Assembly (NCBI GenBank): GCA_965267185.1
Contig: OZ253937.1
Location: forward strand, 1,984,001-2,048,000
Length of the DNA stretch: 64,000 nt
Origin: G965267185 sp965267185
GTDB lineage: Bacteria; Pseudomonadota; Alphaproteobacteria; UBA6615
Direction of reading: 5' to 3'
Of this stretch, positions 25,466-34,726 are shown piece after piece. The translations under genes and the position numbers were made by a program. How positions within the stretch are numbered: the first letter of the stretch is position 1; each line of letters opens with the position of its first letter. Under the pieces are notes generated by a model, which saw only the letters and a program-made list of their open reading frames with translations, searched no databases and was not told where the DNA came from.

Positions 25466-26365
25466 TCAGCGCAATGAAGGCACGGCCCTCAACCGGTCGG
25501 CGAGAAAATCGACGACCGCCCGCACCCGCCCCGACGTCTGCCCTTGCTCTTTATGGACGACATGAACCGGTATCTCTGACGGCGTGAAATCGGGAAGCAC
25601 GATTTCCAATTCACCCCGCTTGAGCTGCGGCGCGATCATGTAGGAAAGAACCTGCGTGATACCCCGGCCAGCCACCGCCGCGGCAATCGCTACATCGGCA
25701 TTGTTGGCCCGCAGACGCGACTGCGGCACGAAGCGATCGCTCCTGCCATCGCGTTCAAAAGTCCATTCGCCGCGCGGCATAAGATTAAGGAAATCAATTG
25801 TATCGTGGGTTTCAAGTTCGCGTGGCGTTTTCGGGGAACCGCGTGCTGCTAGATAGTCGGGCGCGGCACATAAAACGCGGCGTACCGCGCCGACACGGAT
25901 GGCGGCAAGGGATGAGTCCGGGAGTTCGGCTATGCGCACGGCGACATCGATCCCTTCATCGACGAGATGGACGACGCGGTCGACAAATAGTGTATCGACC
26001 GAAATCTCGGGATAGCGGTCCAGCAAATCGACGAGTATCGGCGTCAATACGATGCGGCCGAACAAGGCGGACCCCGTGAGCGAAACGACTCCCTGCGGCG
26101 CCGCATGAATGCCAGCCGCCTGGCTATCCGCCTCTTCGATTTCCGATAGGATGCGCCGGCAATCCGCCATGTAGCGCTCGCCTGCATCCGTGAGCTGAAC
26201 CGCCCGGGTCGTGCGGTGCAATAGCCGGGCCCCAAGCCGCGACTCCAGTTCGCCAACGGCGCGTGTTACCGATGGTGGCGACATGTTCAACCGCCGCGCC
26301 GCGGCCGCAAAGCCGACTTCCTCAGCGACGGCGACAAATATGCTCATCGTTTGAAGACGATCCAT
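25466..26365 (-). CDS. LysR-family transcriptional regulator
   Basis: 299 residues. N-terminal winged helix-turn-helix (about 5-62) with FAAAARRLNMSPPSVTRAVG and LEARLGA-type LESRLGARLLHRTTR, then the LysR substrate-binding domain from residue 90. Normal length. It is divergent from the VOC gene, the usual arrangement for a LysR regulator and its target. An inverted repeat overlapping its start codon may be its own operator. The inducer is unknown. Confidence 0.95.
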   Translation of the reverse strand: MDRLQTMSIFVAVAEEVGFAAAARRLNMSPPSVTRAVGELESRLGARLLHRTTRAVQLTDAGERYMADCRRILSEIEEADSQAAGIHAAPQGVVSLTGSALFGRIVLTPILVDLLDRYPEISVDTLFVDRVVHLVDEGIDVAVRIAELPDSSLAAIRVGAVRRVLCAAPDYLAARGSPKTPRELETHDTIDFLNLMPRGEWTFERDGRSDRFVPQSRLRANNADVAIAAAVAGRGITQVLSYMIAPQLKRGELEIVLPDFTPSEIPVHVVHKEQGQTSGRVRAVVDFLADRLRAVPSLR

Positions 26366-26393
26366 TTATTATTCCTATATACAAAATAATAAA
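26365..26393. promoter_or_regulatory. Candidate operator overlapping the LysR start codon
   Basis: TTTATTATT (26365-26373) and AATAATAAA (26385-26393) form a perfect 9-bp inverted repeat with an 11-bp spacer, in an AT-rich stretch (about 26360-26425) between divergent LysR and VOC genes. The symmetry fits a LysR-type site but the T-N11-A core is not strict. Confidence 0.45.
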
Positions 26394-26504
26394 TTCCATA
26401 ATTATCCTATTATTCTTTTCAAGGAAATGGCCCAAGTTGAGCACAACGCAACGAGGGATTTCCACGAAGTGAGGCGGAGCCCCAGCGAACTATGGAGAAG
26501 GACA

Positions 26505-26915
26505 ATGCCAGATACCGCTATTACCCAGGGAGCTCACCACATCGGGCTGACTGTTCCCGATGTTGAGCAGACCCGCGACTTTTTTGTCGGCACCCTAGGG
26601 TTCGCGCAAGTCGGCGAGGTGCCAGACTATCCCGCCGTGTTTCTCACCGATGGCACCACCATGCTGACCCTTTGGCGCGCGACAGACCCCGCGACCGCGG
26701 TGCCATTCGACCGCAAGAACGTGATCGGGCTCCATCATTTCGCTCTCAAGGTAGAAAACGCGGAGACACTCGCATCACTCCACCAAGTCCTCCAGTCGAC
26801 AGACGGGGTCGAGCTCGAGTTCGCCCCGGAGTCGCTCGGCGGCGGGCCGATCCAGCACATGATGTGCACAATCCCCGGCGGCATCCGCGTGGAGTTCATC
26901 GCGCCAAACGCCTAG
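26505..26915 (+). CDS. VOC family (glyoxalase/dioxygenase fold) protein
   Basis: 136 residues. Two beta-alpha-beta-beta-beta modules: AHHIGLTVPDVEQTRDFFVG at the start and IGLHHFALKVENAETL in the second half, with a late Glu in GIRVEFIAP. The His/Glu pattern is that of metal-dependent VOC enzymes. ATG 26505 follows GGAGAAGGA. Probable target of the divergent LysR gene. Could be a glyoxalase-like lyase or ring-cleaving dioxygenase; the length favours a single-domain enzyme acting as a dimer. Confidence 0.88.
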   Translation: MPDTAITQGAHHIGLTVPDVEQTRDFFVGTLGFAQVGEVPDYPAVFLTDGTTMLTLWRATDPATAVPFDRKNVIGLHHFALKVENAETLASLHQVLQSTDGVELEFAPESLGGGPIQHMMCTIPGGIRVEFIAPNA

Positions 26916-26961
26916 CGGCGAAGCAGCAGCGAACTGAAGCCGCTCAGAAGCAGAGAACACG

Positions 26962-27933
26962 ATGATCGAAGAACTGCACGAAACCGATTCACCGTTCCAT
27001 CCGGGTGAACAGCAAGCCCAGGAACGGGCCGGCGTGCGCGACAAGCTCGAGAAAATTGGCCGTAAGCATATTCGCGACTACCTGCCCGATCAGCATCGAG
27101 AGTTCTACGCTGAGCTACCGTTCGTTCTGCTCGGCAGCGTCGACGATCAAGGCCGGCCTTGGGCCTCAATCGTGGCGGGCCAGCCGGGGTTTATGTCGTC
27201 TCCCGATCCGCAGAGCTTAGAGATTGCCGCGCATCTGCCGCCCGGTGCCCCGGCGAAAGTCTCACTCGGTCCAGGCTCTGACGTGGGGCTTCTCGGCCTT
27301 CAACTCGAGACAAGACGGCGTAACCGGCTGAGCGGGCATATACGCTCGGCCGGCCCTGACGGTATCGCGATTGAGGTCGGGCAAACCTTCGGCAATTGCC
27401 CAAAATATATTCAAACCCGCACGGTTGAGGCGTTGTCCGAGGCGGCGCCTGCGCCCCGCCCAGCTGTCACGACGGACCGTTTCGATGACGCGACACGCTC
27501 TCTGATCGAGCGGTCCGATACCCTGTTCATCGCGACGGCATATTTGGACGGTCCCAACACCGCGGCGCGCGGTACCGACGTTTCCCACCGCGGCGGCAAG
27601 CCGGGGTTCGTTCGTGTTGAGGATGACCGAACCTTCGTGTTTCCGGATTTCTCGGGCAACCTGCACTTCAATACGATCGGCAATATCATCTCGAATCCCA
27701 AGGCCGGTTTCCTGTTCGTCGATTTCGATACCGGCGATCTGGTTTACACGACCGGCCACGCGGAGATTGTCTGGGACAGCGACCAAATAGCAGCATTCGA
27801 CGGAGCGGAGCGCTTGATCCGGTTCCGTGCTCACACGGTCGTCCGCGCCGAGGCGAGCCTGCCGCTTCGCTTCAAGTTCGGCGAATACTCGCCCTATTTA
27901 GAGCGCACGGGCAACTGGGAGATCGTCAGCTAG
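26962..27933 (+). CDS. Pyridoxamine-oxidase-like flavin-binding protein, two-module
   Basis: 323 residues. A split-barrel part at about 55-150 (LPFVLLGSVDDQGRPWASIV), then a second at 175-310 (DTLFIATAYLDG, GGKPGFVRVEDDRTFVFPDF, NGNIISNPKAGFLFVDF-type). NCPKYIQTR between them matches the end of many PNPOx relatives. The duplication gives twice the family's usual length. It lies 46 bp after the VOC gene on the same strand and may share its promoter and regulation by the LysR protein. Confidence 0.85.
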   Translation: MIEELHETDSPFHPGEQQAQERAGVRDKLEKIGRKHIRDYLPDQHREFYAELPFVLLGSVDDQGRPWASIVAGQPGFMSSPDPQSLEIAAHLPPGAPAKVSLGPGSDVGLLGLQLETRRRNRLSGHIRSAGPDGIAIEVGQTFGNCPKYIQTRTVEALSEAAPAPRPAVTTDRFDDATRSLIERSDTLFIATAYLDGPNTAARGTDVSHRGGKPGFVRVEDDRTFVFPDFSGNLHFNTIGNIISNPKAGFLFVDFDTGDLVYTTGHAEIVWDSDQIAAFDGAERLIRFRAHTVVRAEASLPLRFKFGEYSPYLERTGNWEIVS

Positions 27934-28015
27934 AAGCGATTGCCGTTTTCGATCCACCGAGGCGTTGGTTACACTCCCCGCCTACTCGCAGCCACGAACC
28001 AAGGGGAACACTTTC

Positions 28016-28660
28016 ATGGCCCGCAACGCGGACTGGTATTTCGACGTCATATCGCCCTACGCCTATCTGCAGTTTGCTACCTTCGACCGGCTGCCGGACG
28101 ATTTGACGGTGCACATCAAGCCGGTGCTGTTCGCCGGACTGTTGGCGGCATGGGACAATATGGGCCCGGCGGAAATCCCCGCCAAACGCAACCAGACCTA
28201 TCGCTACTGTCATTGGTTGGCGAGCAAGCGGGGCATTCCGTTCAAAGCCCCGCCGCGTCATCCGTTCAACCCTCTCGCTATTCTGCGCCTGGCAATCGTC
28301 GCGGGCAGCGAACCCGCCACGGTCGGTGCCATATTTCATCACGTTTGGGGCGCCGGTAACGACGGGCAAGATCCCGAAAGCCTCGCTAGCCTGGCGGAGG
28401 CCATCGGTTTGAGCGATTGGCAGGAAAGAGTCGACGACCCCGCCGTAAAACAGGCATTACGCACGAATACGGAAGAGGCCGTCGCGCGTGGTGTTTTCGG
28501 CGTTCCGACCTTCTCCATCGACGATCAAATATTCTGGGGCGACGATGTTACGGATATGATGCTCGACTATCTGAGCGATCCTGCCGAGTTTCTAAACGGC
28601 GAGTGGGCGCGCCTTGGCGAGATGCCGATCGCCGCGCAGCGCAAGCAAAGCCGCCTATAA
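28016..28660 (+). CDS. 2-hydroxychromene-2-carboxylate isomerase-like protein
   Basis: 214 residues. Thioredoxin/DsbA fold of the kappa-GST type: WYFDVISPYAYLQF with Ser13 in the catalytic position, a helical insert around 60-150, and VFGVPTFSIDDQIFWGDD at the C-terminal end. The family includes NahD (naphthalene degradation) and glutathione transferases. AAGGGGA at 28001-28007 sets ATG 28016. No other naphthalene genes are nearby, so a glutathione-dependent isomerase or transferase on another substrate is as likely. Confidence 0.9.
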   Translation: MARNADWYFDVISPYAYLQFATFDRLPDDLTVHIKPVLFAGLLAAWDNMGPAEIPAKRNQTYRYCHWLASKRGIPFKAPPRHPFNPLAILRLAIVAGSEPATVGAIFHHVWGAGNDGQDPESLASLAEAIGLSDWQERVDDPAVKQALRTNTEEAVARGVFGVPTFSIDDQIFWGDDVTDMMLDYLSDPAEFLNGEWARLGEMPIAAQRKQSRL

Positions 28661-28670
28661 GGACCGGCTG

Positions 28671-29060
28671 CTACTTCGTGAGGCGCGCATAGAGCGCGCG
28701 GACATATTGGTGGTCCGACGCCTCGAATTCGCCTCGAGCGATATCCGCCTTGTACTCGTTTAACTCTTCAAGCAGGGATTCCGAACGGTCCGGGCCGGCG
28801 ATAAGCTCTTCGATCAGCGCGAGGGTCTCGGTATCCGAACCGTTTGCCGCAGCTGGCGGATCAGAACTTTCAGCAGCCACGTCACTCGTGCTGGCAGACG
28901 GCGCTTCCATATCGGGGGCGAGCAACTCGTCCCAATCCATATCGGCATCGGCGACCAGCGTGTGCAGCGAGCGCGCCGCTTCCAAAACCTCGTCATCTTG
29001 GTCGCCCCCCAGCCGCTCCAGCAAACGGAGTACCTCATCCCGATCCAGGGAATCGCTCAT
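28671..29060 (-). CDS. Acidic hypothetical protein
   Basis: 129 residues, strongly acidic, no signal peptide or membrane segment. Residues 1-45 form two predicted helices (DRDEVLRLLERLGG, DDEVLEAARSLHTLVAD), a low-complexity Ser/Ala/Pro linker spans 50-75, and a helical end ends DHQYVRALYARLTK. I do not recognise the family. It converges on the isomerase gene with a 10-bp gap. Confidence 0.65.
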   Translation of the reverse strand: MSDSLDRDEVLRLLERLGGDQDDEVLEAARSLHTLVADADMDWDELLAPDMEAPSASTSDVAAESSDPPAAANGSDTETLALIEELIAGPDRSESLLEELNEYKADIARGEFEASDHQYVRALYARLTK

Positions 29061-29255
29061 ATGCCGCCTCGCTCAACTATTGTGCCGGCAATCCCTGGGG
29101 CGCCGCTCGGATTTGGTAAATTATCCTAACCTATTGTTGTAACGCAATATTTTTAAGAAAAAGAGCGCAAACGCGGCATCTTTTAGGAGATGTTAACGCC
29201 GGTGGCTGCAGCCTATCCAACGTTGGAGACCCCCAAGCCAAGCAGCTCTTAACAT

Positions 29256-30428
29256 ATGACAATCTCCGCCCCACCGCTGAGCCAAGATCCCGCTGGAGCC
29301 GATTCGTGGCGCCGACGCGCAAGCTCGCGCGAAGGTTCGCTGTTTTCACCATTTATCGACTTTCTCTGCCTCGGCGGCGGATCGCTCCTGCTCTTCATTC
29401 CCTTGTCGTTCCTCGACGTCGAAACGTTCGAGCCGATGGTTGCGGCTACCATTCTTTTCTTGGCCCATTTCATCAACTCGCCCCACTTCGCGCACTCCTA
29501 TCAAATCTTCTATCGGCGCTTCGGCGAAAAGGCGTTCGGGAGCGCATATTCGCCTCACCTTCGCACCCGCTATATCGTCGCCGGCATCGTGGCACCGCTG
29601 GCACTCATCGTTTTCTTCGCGGTTGCAGTCGCAAGCGGCAGCGCGGCGGTCCTAGGCTTTGGGCTGAACATCATGCTGTTTCTGGTCGGCTGGCATTACG
29701 TCAAGCAGGGCTATGGCATGATCATCGTCGGTTCCGTGCTGAAGCAAAACTTCTTCGCGGCGCGAGAAAAAACGATCCTGATCGTAAACGCCTATTTGTG
29801 TTGGATATTGAGTTGGGGGTTCTTGAACAACGCCGTCGCCGAGCGCGACCTGTTCGGACTCTCCGCCTTCAGCATTCCGGTCCCGGAATTTCTGCTGATC
29901 ATCGTCGCCATAGCAACCGTAGTATCTTCGGCTCTCTCATTTACCGCGATCTACCGTCGCTGGCGCACCGACAAACCATTCCCGTTCAACGGCGCCATTG
30001 CCTACCTCGTAACGCTCTATGTTTGGGTTCTGTTTCCGGCGATCGCCGCGCCTGCCGCGTTCGTTGTGTTGATGGTGCTCGCCACGCCGGCGGCGCATTC
30101 GCTGCAATATCTGATTGTGGTCTGGCGCTACCAGCTCAACGTCGAACAGGACAAACAGCGCCCGAATAGCCCGCGCAACTTGTTGAACAACCCGCTGGCG
30201 CGGCTGCTCTATTTCTTCGTCTTCGGTGTCGTCATCGCGTTCGCGGGTTTTTGGGTCATTCCCACCGCGTTAGATCTGTTCGTGACCTACGATCAAGCTA
30301 TTTTCGGTAGCCAGATGTTTCTGTTCATGTTCGCCATATTCATCAACGTTCATCACTATTTCTTGGACAATGTGATGTGGCGCCGCGAGAACTCCGACAT
30401 CGCCAAATATTTGTTCCACACGCGCTAA
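29256..30428 (+). CDS. Polytopic membrane protein with conserved-looking His motifs
   Basis: 390 residues with about nine or ten membrane segments. Histidines cluster in or near helices: FINSPHFAHSYQIFY (about 70-84), GWHYVKQGYG (148-157), HSLQYLIVVWRYQ and HHYFLDNVMWRRE near the C-terminus. Such paired His motifs at helix ends suggest metal or heme binding, by inference only. The HHYFLDNVMWR end recalls a group of uncharacterised bacterial membrane proteins. It is divergent from the acidic hypothetical gene, and its stop overlaps the facing YkgJ-type gene by 4 bp. Confidence 0.75.
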   Translation: MTISAPPLSQDPAGADSWRRRASSREGSLFSPFIDFLCLGGGSLLLFIPLSFLDVETFEPMVAATILFLAHFINSPHFAHSYQIFYRRFGEKAFGSAYSPHLRTRYIVAGIVAPLALIVFFAVAVASGSAAVLGFGLNIMLFLVGWHYVKQGYGMIIVGSVLKQNFFAAREKTILIVNAYLCWILSWGFLNNAVAERDLFGLSAFSIPVPEFLLIIVAIATVVSSALSFTAIYRRWRTDKPFPFNGAIAYLVTLYVWVLFPAIAAPAAFVVLMVLATPAAHSLQYLIVVWRYQLNVEQDKQRPNSPRNLLNNPLARLLYFFVFGVVIAFAGFWVIPTALDLFVTYDQAIFGSQMFLFMFAIFINVHHYFLDNVMWRRENSDIAKYLFHTR

Positions 30429-31081
30429 GTCGTCCGCCGCGCCAGCCACGCATCGACCCGGCGTTTGGCATCTGCCAGTTTCTCTGGGGCGACCCGGCCC
30501 GCTGCCTGCTTGTCTTGCAGAAGCTGGATATCGGTTAAGACAGGGTCGTCTTTGTCGACCACAATGTGGTCGAATCCGACCTCACCGGCACCCTTCTTGC
30601 GGCGGGTGATTATGAGCTGGTCGTCGCCGACCCGGCCTAAGTTCGTCTCACCGTCTGGCATGACGACGATCATGTCATGGCCCTGCGAGATCAAGACTTG
30701 CCCCCCATTTTGAGCTGCGGCCCGGGCCCAGCTCTTCACATCAGAGTAAAAGGGTTCCTTGCGCCACGCATCGGACCGGTCGAGGTCGACATAGACGATC
30801 AGCCGATTGGCATTGGTGGCGAGAGCGACCACCATTTTCGAACTGGCTGGCTTCCAATGCTCGCCAATATGCGGTTGCGTTAGATAACCGCAATTGAAAA
30901 CCCGGCAATCGGTGGGTCTTTCCTCATAGATCTTGCAGCCGACGCCGATGTCACAATGACGACACCACTTCAGCCGTGGCTTATCAAGCACCTCGATACT
31001 CAGAAGTTTGCAGCACATTGTACAGCCGGCACAGGAGCGCTGGCTTGCCTTGCCGCTTTCCGGCTCGTCTACGCTCGACAT
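30425..31081 (-). CDS. YkgJ-type Cys-cluster protein
   Basis: 218 residues. Cysteine pattern CAGCTMCCK (17-25), CRHCD, GCKIY, DCRVFNC within the first 65 residues is that of the UPF0153/YkgJ family, thought to bind an Fe-S or zinc centre. Normal family members are near 100-150 residues; here an extra 110-residue C-terminal part with mixed beta strands follows. The biochemical role is not established. The MscS gene lies 35 bp upstream on the same strand. Confidence 0.85.
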   Translation of the reverse strand: MSSVDEPESGKASQRSCAGCTMCCKLLSIEVLDKPRLKWCRHCDIGVGCKIYEERPTDCRVFNCGYLTQPHIGEHWKPASSKMVVALATNANRLIVYVDLDRSDAWRKEPFYSDVKSWARAAAQNGGQVLISQGHDMIVVMPDGETNLGRVGDDQLIITRRKKGAGEVGFDHIVVDKDDPVLTDIQLLQDKQAAGRVAPEKLADAKRRVDAWLARRTT

Positions 31082-31116
31082 ATCCTCACCCGGCTAGTTG
31101 CGGCCAGCGACAAGCA

Positions 31117-32451
31117 CTATCCTGATCTATCGGAGATAGGCTCTATACCGTACGCCGCAACCTCCGGGGCGACTGACTTCAAATGCAAGTCGCGCTGCGG
31201 GAAAGGAATTTCAACACCGTTCTCATGAAAACGGTCCCAGACCCCCAGCAAGATCTCGCTCTTGAGGTTTGACAGGCCATTTTGGGGGTCGAGCACCCAA
31301 TAGCGGATTTCCAATTCGACCGAACTATCGCCAAATCCCTTCAACAGGCAGTTCGGGCTAGGATTCGATACCACGCGCTTGCTCTCCGCTGCTGCTGCGA
31401 TACAAAGCTCAATCGCCCGGCGCACATCGGCTCGATAGGAAATCCCCACCGGAATCCTCTGCCGAACTAACTCGTTGCTATACGACCAATTTTCGACCCG
31501 AGTGGTAATCAGTTCTTCATTGGGAATCAGGTGCTCAATGCCATCACGCGTTATGACCGACACGTAGCGTGCGCCCAACGACTGGATCCAGCCAAAGGTT
31601 CCCGACACGCCGATTGTGTCGCCAGGCTTAATGGATTTATCCAACAGCAGAATGATGCCGCTGATGAAGTTGGCGACAATTTTCTGTAAACCAAAGCCAA
31701 TACCAACACCGAGCGCCCCGCCGAAAACAGCGAACGCGGTCAGGTCGATCCCAACAGCATCGATTGCGATGACCCCGGCGATGACAATCAGCGCGATTTT
31801 GAGCAGTTTGGAAAACAGGACTTGAATCGACGGCGTTAGGGTCGGGAGTTTTTGGATCCTGCGTTCCAGGATGCTGGAGACCAGATTGGCCAGCCACAAC
31901 AGAACCACCAGGTAAAAAATGCCCGTGACAACCGACAGGGCGGTCACCCGAACATCGCCAACCTGCAGAGCAATCCCATCAAGCAGGGCCAAAGCAGGCT
32001 GCAAAAGCTCAACAATATTAAGCGCAGCGATTGTCCAGATAATCAGGGCGATAAGCCGCGCCCACGCGGTATCGCTTACAAACCGGGTGACGAGATGAAT
32101 AACGATCCAGGCATTGACTAGGCTGACGACGATCGACATCAGCTTTGATGGCCACCCGGCGCGACCGGCAATGTCCACCGCGAGCCACAGCAAAACTACC
32201 CATAAAACGGGGGTGACCAAGCTTATGAAGGTGCTGCAAACAAACGACAGACGCGGATCGTCCGCAGCCTCGTCAACGCGCCGTTGCAACCAACTGCGGA
32301 ACGGCGGCGTGATAATGAGCGCGAGGCCAAACGCGACGATAATGACACCGGTCTGCCACAGCGCAGCAATTGTCAGGAGTTCGGTTTCAACCCAACCGAG
32401 CGCACCTTCGGCATAGGTCCTAAGAACGGCCATGTTGACCAGGTCGTTCAT
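31117..32451 (-). CDS. MscS-family mechanosensitive ion channel
   Basis: 444 residues. Several N-terminal membrane segments (six or so up to residue 250), then the conserved MscS pore helix and beta domain: FGGALGVGIGFGLQKIVANF, then LLDKSIKPGDTIGVSG and HLIPNEELITTRVENWSYS. The alternating Gly/Ala of the pore helix is intact. The protein releases solutes under hypo-osmotic shock in the inner membrane. Length and extra N-terminal helices resemble the YbdG/MscM-size class rather than MscS itself. Probably co-transcribed with the YkgJ-type gene. Confidence 0.93.
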   Translation of the reverse strand: MNDLVNMAVLRTYAEGALGWVETELLTIAALWQTGVIIVAFGLALIITPPFRSWLQRRVDEAADDPRLSFVCSTFISLVTPVLWVVLLWLAVDIAGRAGWPSKLMSIVVSLVNAWIVIHLVTRFVSDTAWARLIALIIWTIAALNIVELLQPALALLDGIALQVGDVRVTALSVVTGIFYLVVLLWLANLVSSILERRIQKLPTLTPSIQVLFSKLLKIALIVIAGVIAIDAVGIDLTAFAVFGGALGVGIGFGLQKIVANFISGIILLLDKSIKPGDTIGVSGTFGWIQSLGARYVSVITRDGIEHLIPNEELITTRVENWSYSNELVRQRIPVGISYRADVRRAIELCIAAAAESKRVVSNPSPNCLLKGFGDSSVELEIRYWVLDPQNGLSNLKSEILLGVWDRFHENGVEIPFPQRDLHLKSVAPEVAAYGIEPISDRSG

Positions 32452-32658
32452 GCTGATATCTCAGAAATGCCGAGCGCCGTCACCGGAGTCAGGATCATAT
32501 TCACCGCAGCTTTCTCGCACGCACGTGGTCAGCACCGACCAATACCAAGACCAGGCCGACAACAAACCTGATTGTCCGAAAGTTTAGACGGCGGTGAAGA
32601 TTCGCAACCACACCCAATATCTATCGTCGCAAGACGCGACGATCGGCTGGCGGGCTTT

Positions 32659-32976
32659 TTATCGGTCAATAAGGTTTTCCAGGCGCTCTTTGCGCAGCAC
32701 CCGGTTGCGGACAGCCTCGGCTTCGCGCGCGTCGCGGTCCCGTTGCTCCCGCTGGAGAATCAGATCCCGTTTGCCTTGCTCGCGGGCGTCGTGTTCCTCC
32801 TCTTTTTCTTTGTTAATCTCGCGACGGGCATCGCTTTCGGACTCTTCGGCAGCGCGCAACGCTTCCCGTTCCGCCGCACTTTGCGCAATTTCAACATCCG
32901 CCTTGGCGATAGATGAATTGAGCATGGCGAGCCCGGCAACAGCGGCGATCAGAGCTGAAATGGCAGCGTTTCTCAC
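32659..32976 (-). CDS. Exported charged coiled-coil protein
   Basis: 105 residues from GTG 32976, preceded by GAGGG. Residues 1-26 are a signal peptide ending SIAKA. The remainder is one long charged helix (Glu/Arg/Lys rich, e.g. REINKEKEEEHDAREQGKRD) predicted to form a coiled coil. No family recognised. Likely periplasmic. It stands alone between the MscS and RutB-like genes. Confidence 0.65.
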   Translation of the reverse strand: MRNAAISALIAAVAGLAMLNSSIAKADVEIAQSAAEREALRAAEESESDARREINKEKEEEHDAREQGKRDLILQREQRDRDAREAEAVRNRVLRKERLENLIDR

Positions 32977-33055
32977 GCCAGCAACCCTCGTAACGTGACA
33001 GTGTCCTGACTATTTAGATCGGACTTGCCGCGCCGGATTGCAACTCACGACGAAT

Positions 33056-33739
33056 CTACCGGTTGGACTTGGCTGTCAGTGCGTCGGTGAGACTTTGTGC
33101 ATCGGTGACCCAGCCAAACACATGCTCGAAGTTCCACAAGGTCGCCTCGCGGTTGAAATCGGGGCCGGCATGGTTCATCGCGTCCTCGACCAGGATCGGC
33201 CAGTACTCGCTGAAGTAGGCATCGCGGGCGGTGCTCTCGACACACACATTTGTCGCCACGCCAGTGAACAGCAGATAGCGGATATTCTCGCTCCGCAAAT
33301 AGCTATCCAGGCTGGTTCCCCAAAAACCGCTGTAGCGCGACTTGGTAACCACGTGATCACCGGGCTGCGGCGCCAGGTCGTCGACGATCTGCCAATCCCA
33401 AGTGTTTTCCGTAATCAGGGTGCCAGCAAGCTCGGGACGATCGCGCATCATCACCATGCCAAGCTCTTTGTGATAGTTCGGCGAGGACGGGCCGCCGGCA
33501 TCGCTCAAATCGGCGCGGTAGGTCATCTGCAGGTAAACCACCTTCAAACCCGCCGCCCGCGCAACCGCCAACAATTCTCGATTGACTTCGATAGCCGCCG
33601 GGGCGCCGGACAGGTCGAACCCGGCCAGATCAAACATTCCGCCCTTCGACAGAAAAGCGTTTTGCATGTCGACGACGATCAACGCGGTCTGCGCCCAGTC
33701 GACAACCACCGGCTCCGGTTTTGCGGTCAGCGGAACCAT
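33056..33739 (-). CDS. rutB: Isochorismatase-family amidohydrolase, RutB-like
   Basis: 227 residues. Catalytic Asp in ALIVVDMQNAFLSKGGMFDL, Lys in VTKSRYSGFWGTSLDS and Cys in FTGVATNVCVESTARDAYF. The strings GGPSSPNYHKE, RPELAG and WDWQIVDDLAPQPGD closely follow E. coli RutB, which hydrolyses ureidoacrylate in uracil breakdown. GGAGGA precedes ATG 33739. No other rut genes are in the window, so the symbol is by resemblance; it might act on another carbamoyl compound. Confidence 0.85.
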   Translation of the reverse strand: MVPLTAKPEPVVVDWAQTALIVVDMQNAFLSKGGMFDLAGFDLSGAPAAIEVNRELLAVARAAGLKVVYLQMTYRADLSDAGGPSSPNYHKELGMVMMRDRPELAGTLITENTWDWQIVDDLAPQPGDHVVTKSRYSGFWGTSLDSYLRSENIRYLLFTGVATNVCVESTARDAYFSEYWPILVEDAMNHAGPDFNREATLWNFEHVFGWVTDAQSLTDALTAKSNR

Positions 33740-33766
33740 GGCTGATCCTCCATTTGATTTGGGTTG

Positions 33767-34378
33767 TTAGAACGCCTTCTGTTTAACCGCCGCCCCGAGA
33801 TTTTGCACAAACACCTCGGAAACAAACTTCATCAACAAATTTTCGTCACTGGTCAGCGGGTCGCACCGAATGCTGGCTAACCAGACCACGCGCTGTGTCT
33901 CGTTGTTTCGTAGCTCTGCCTCAACCAAGATCTGCTGACTGGCGGAGCCAGGGCGCCGTCGTGTCGGGCGGTCACTCTCGATAAGCGCCCGCGTTTCCGC
34001 TTCATCGGAGCGCTGCGAAGGCCCCGAAGTGCTTCGGTCGCCCCGAAAAGTGGGGTTCACTTGCGTGCGTGATGTGATCCCTCGGAAAATCGATTCCGAC
34101 CGGAAGCTAAAAACCAGGTTCCCGTCCTGGCTCGTCGGCCTTCCTGCTTTGCTCAGTTCGGCGAGAAAAACATCGCGGAACTTAAGAGCCGTATCGGTGG
34201 GATCGAAAATATCGACGGCGTACGCGTCGGTATCCGGGATCACACCCGGCGCCAAGCTCGATATCTCGCCCTCGCAGGCGCGAAACTCAAAAAAGGGTTG
34301 CTGCTGGGCGAATACAGCCGAGGTTCCGAAAACAGCTGCCGTAACAATCGCACTCAACCAAATAATTACACGCCCCAT
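33767..34378 (-). CDS. Exported hypothetical protein
   Basis: 203 residues from ATG 34378. Signal peptide 1-25 ending AVFAQQQ. The mature part has three cysteines and a central Ser/Arg-rich segment (SRTQVNPTFRGDRSTSGPSQ) with low complexity, then a beta-like end ILVEAELRNNETQRVVWLAS. The layout (signal peptide, FRDVFLAEL, variable middle, amphipathic strand) resembles periplasmic or lipoprotein-like assembly factors, but I recognise no family. Confidence 0.65.
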   Translation of the reverse strand: MGRVIIWLSAIVTAAVFGTSAVFAQQQPFFEFRACEGEISSLAPGVIPDTDAYAVDIFDPTDTALKFRDVFLAELSKAGRPTSQDGNLVFSFRSESIFRGITSRTQVNPTFRGDRSTSGPSQRSDEAETRALIESDRPTRRRPGSASQQILVEAELRNNETQRVVWLASIRCDPLTSDENLLMKFVSEVFVQNLGAAVKQKAF

Positions 34379-34726
34379 TACGCCATTCCCTCTTTCGCAA
34401 CCATCGACCCGACCTCGGCAATCACAGGCCACCCAGCTGCGCGTTCGCCACTACGTAGCACACTAGACTGCTCCCATCGCCTCGAACGATACAACCGTAT
34501 TTCGACCGTTTGACTACCATACAACGTGCCCTTTCGGGCATTGCAATCGCTACCGTGGGAATTTTCTCTGTATCCAGGTGTACTACATAGCGGTGGCGGC
34601 CAGCGCAGGGGCCAGCGAAGGCGCTGTATTGCGTCTATGATCGTGCGATGGTGCCTCGACCATGACTGGTGGCGAAGTGCCTAAACCCGAGGGTGACGTT
34701 CGCCCTCGTATCGGGAGGGTTGGAGA
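34379..34726. other. 348-bp gap between divergent genes
   Basis: No coding frame is convincing. It contains a short hairpin TGCCC-TTTC-GGGCA (34527-34540) and, just before the next gene, GGGAGG and GGAG ribosome-site-like sequences. Promoters of both flanking genes must lie here; I see no consensus elements. Confidence 0.4.
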
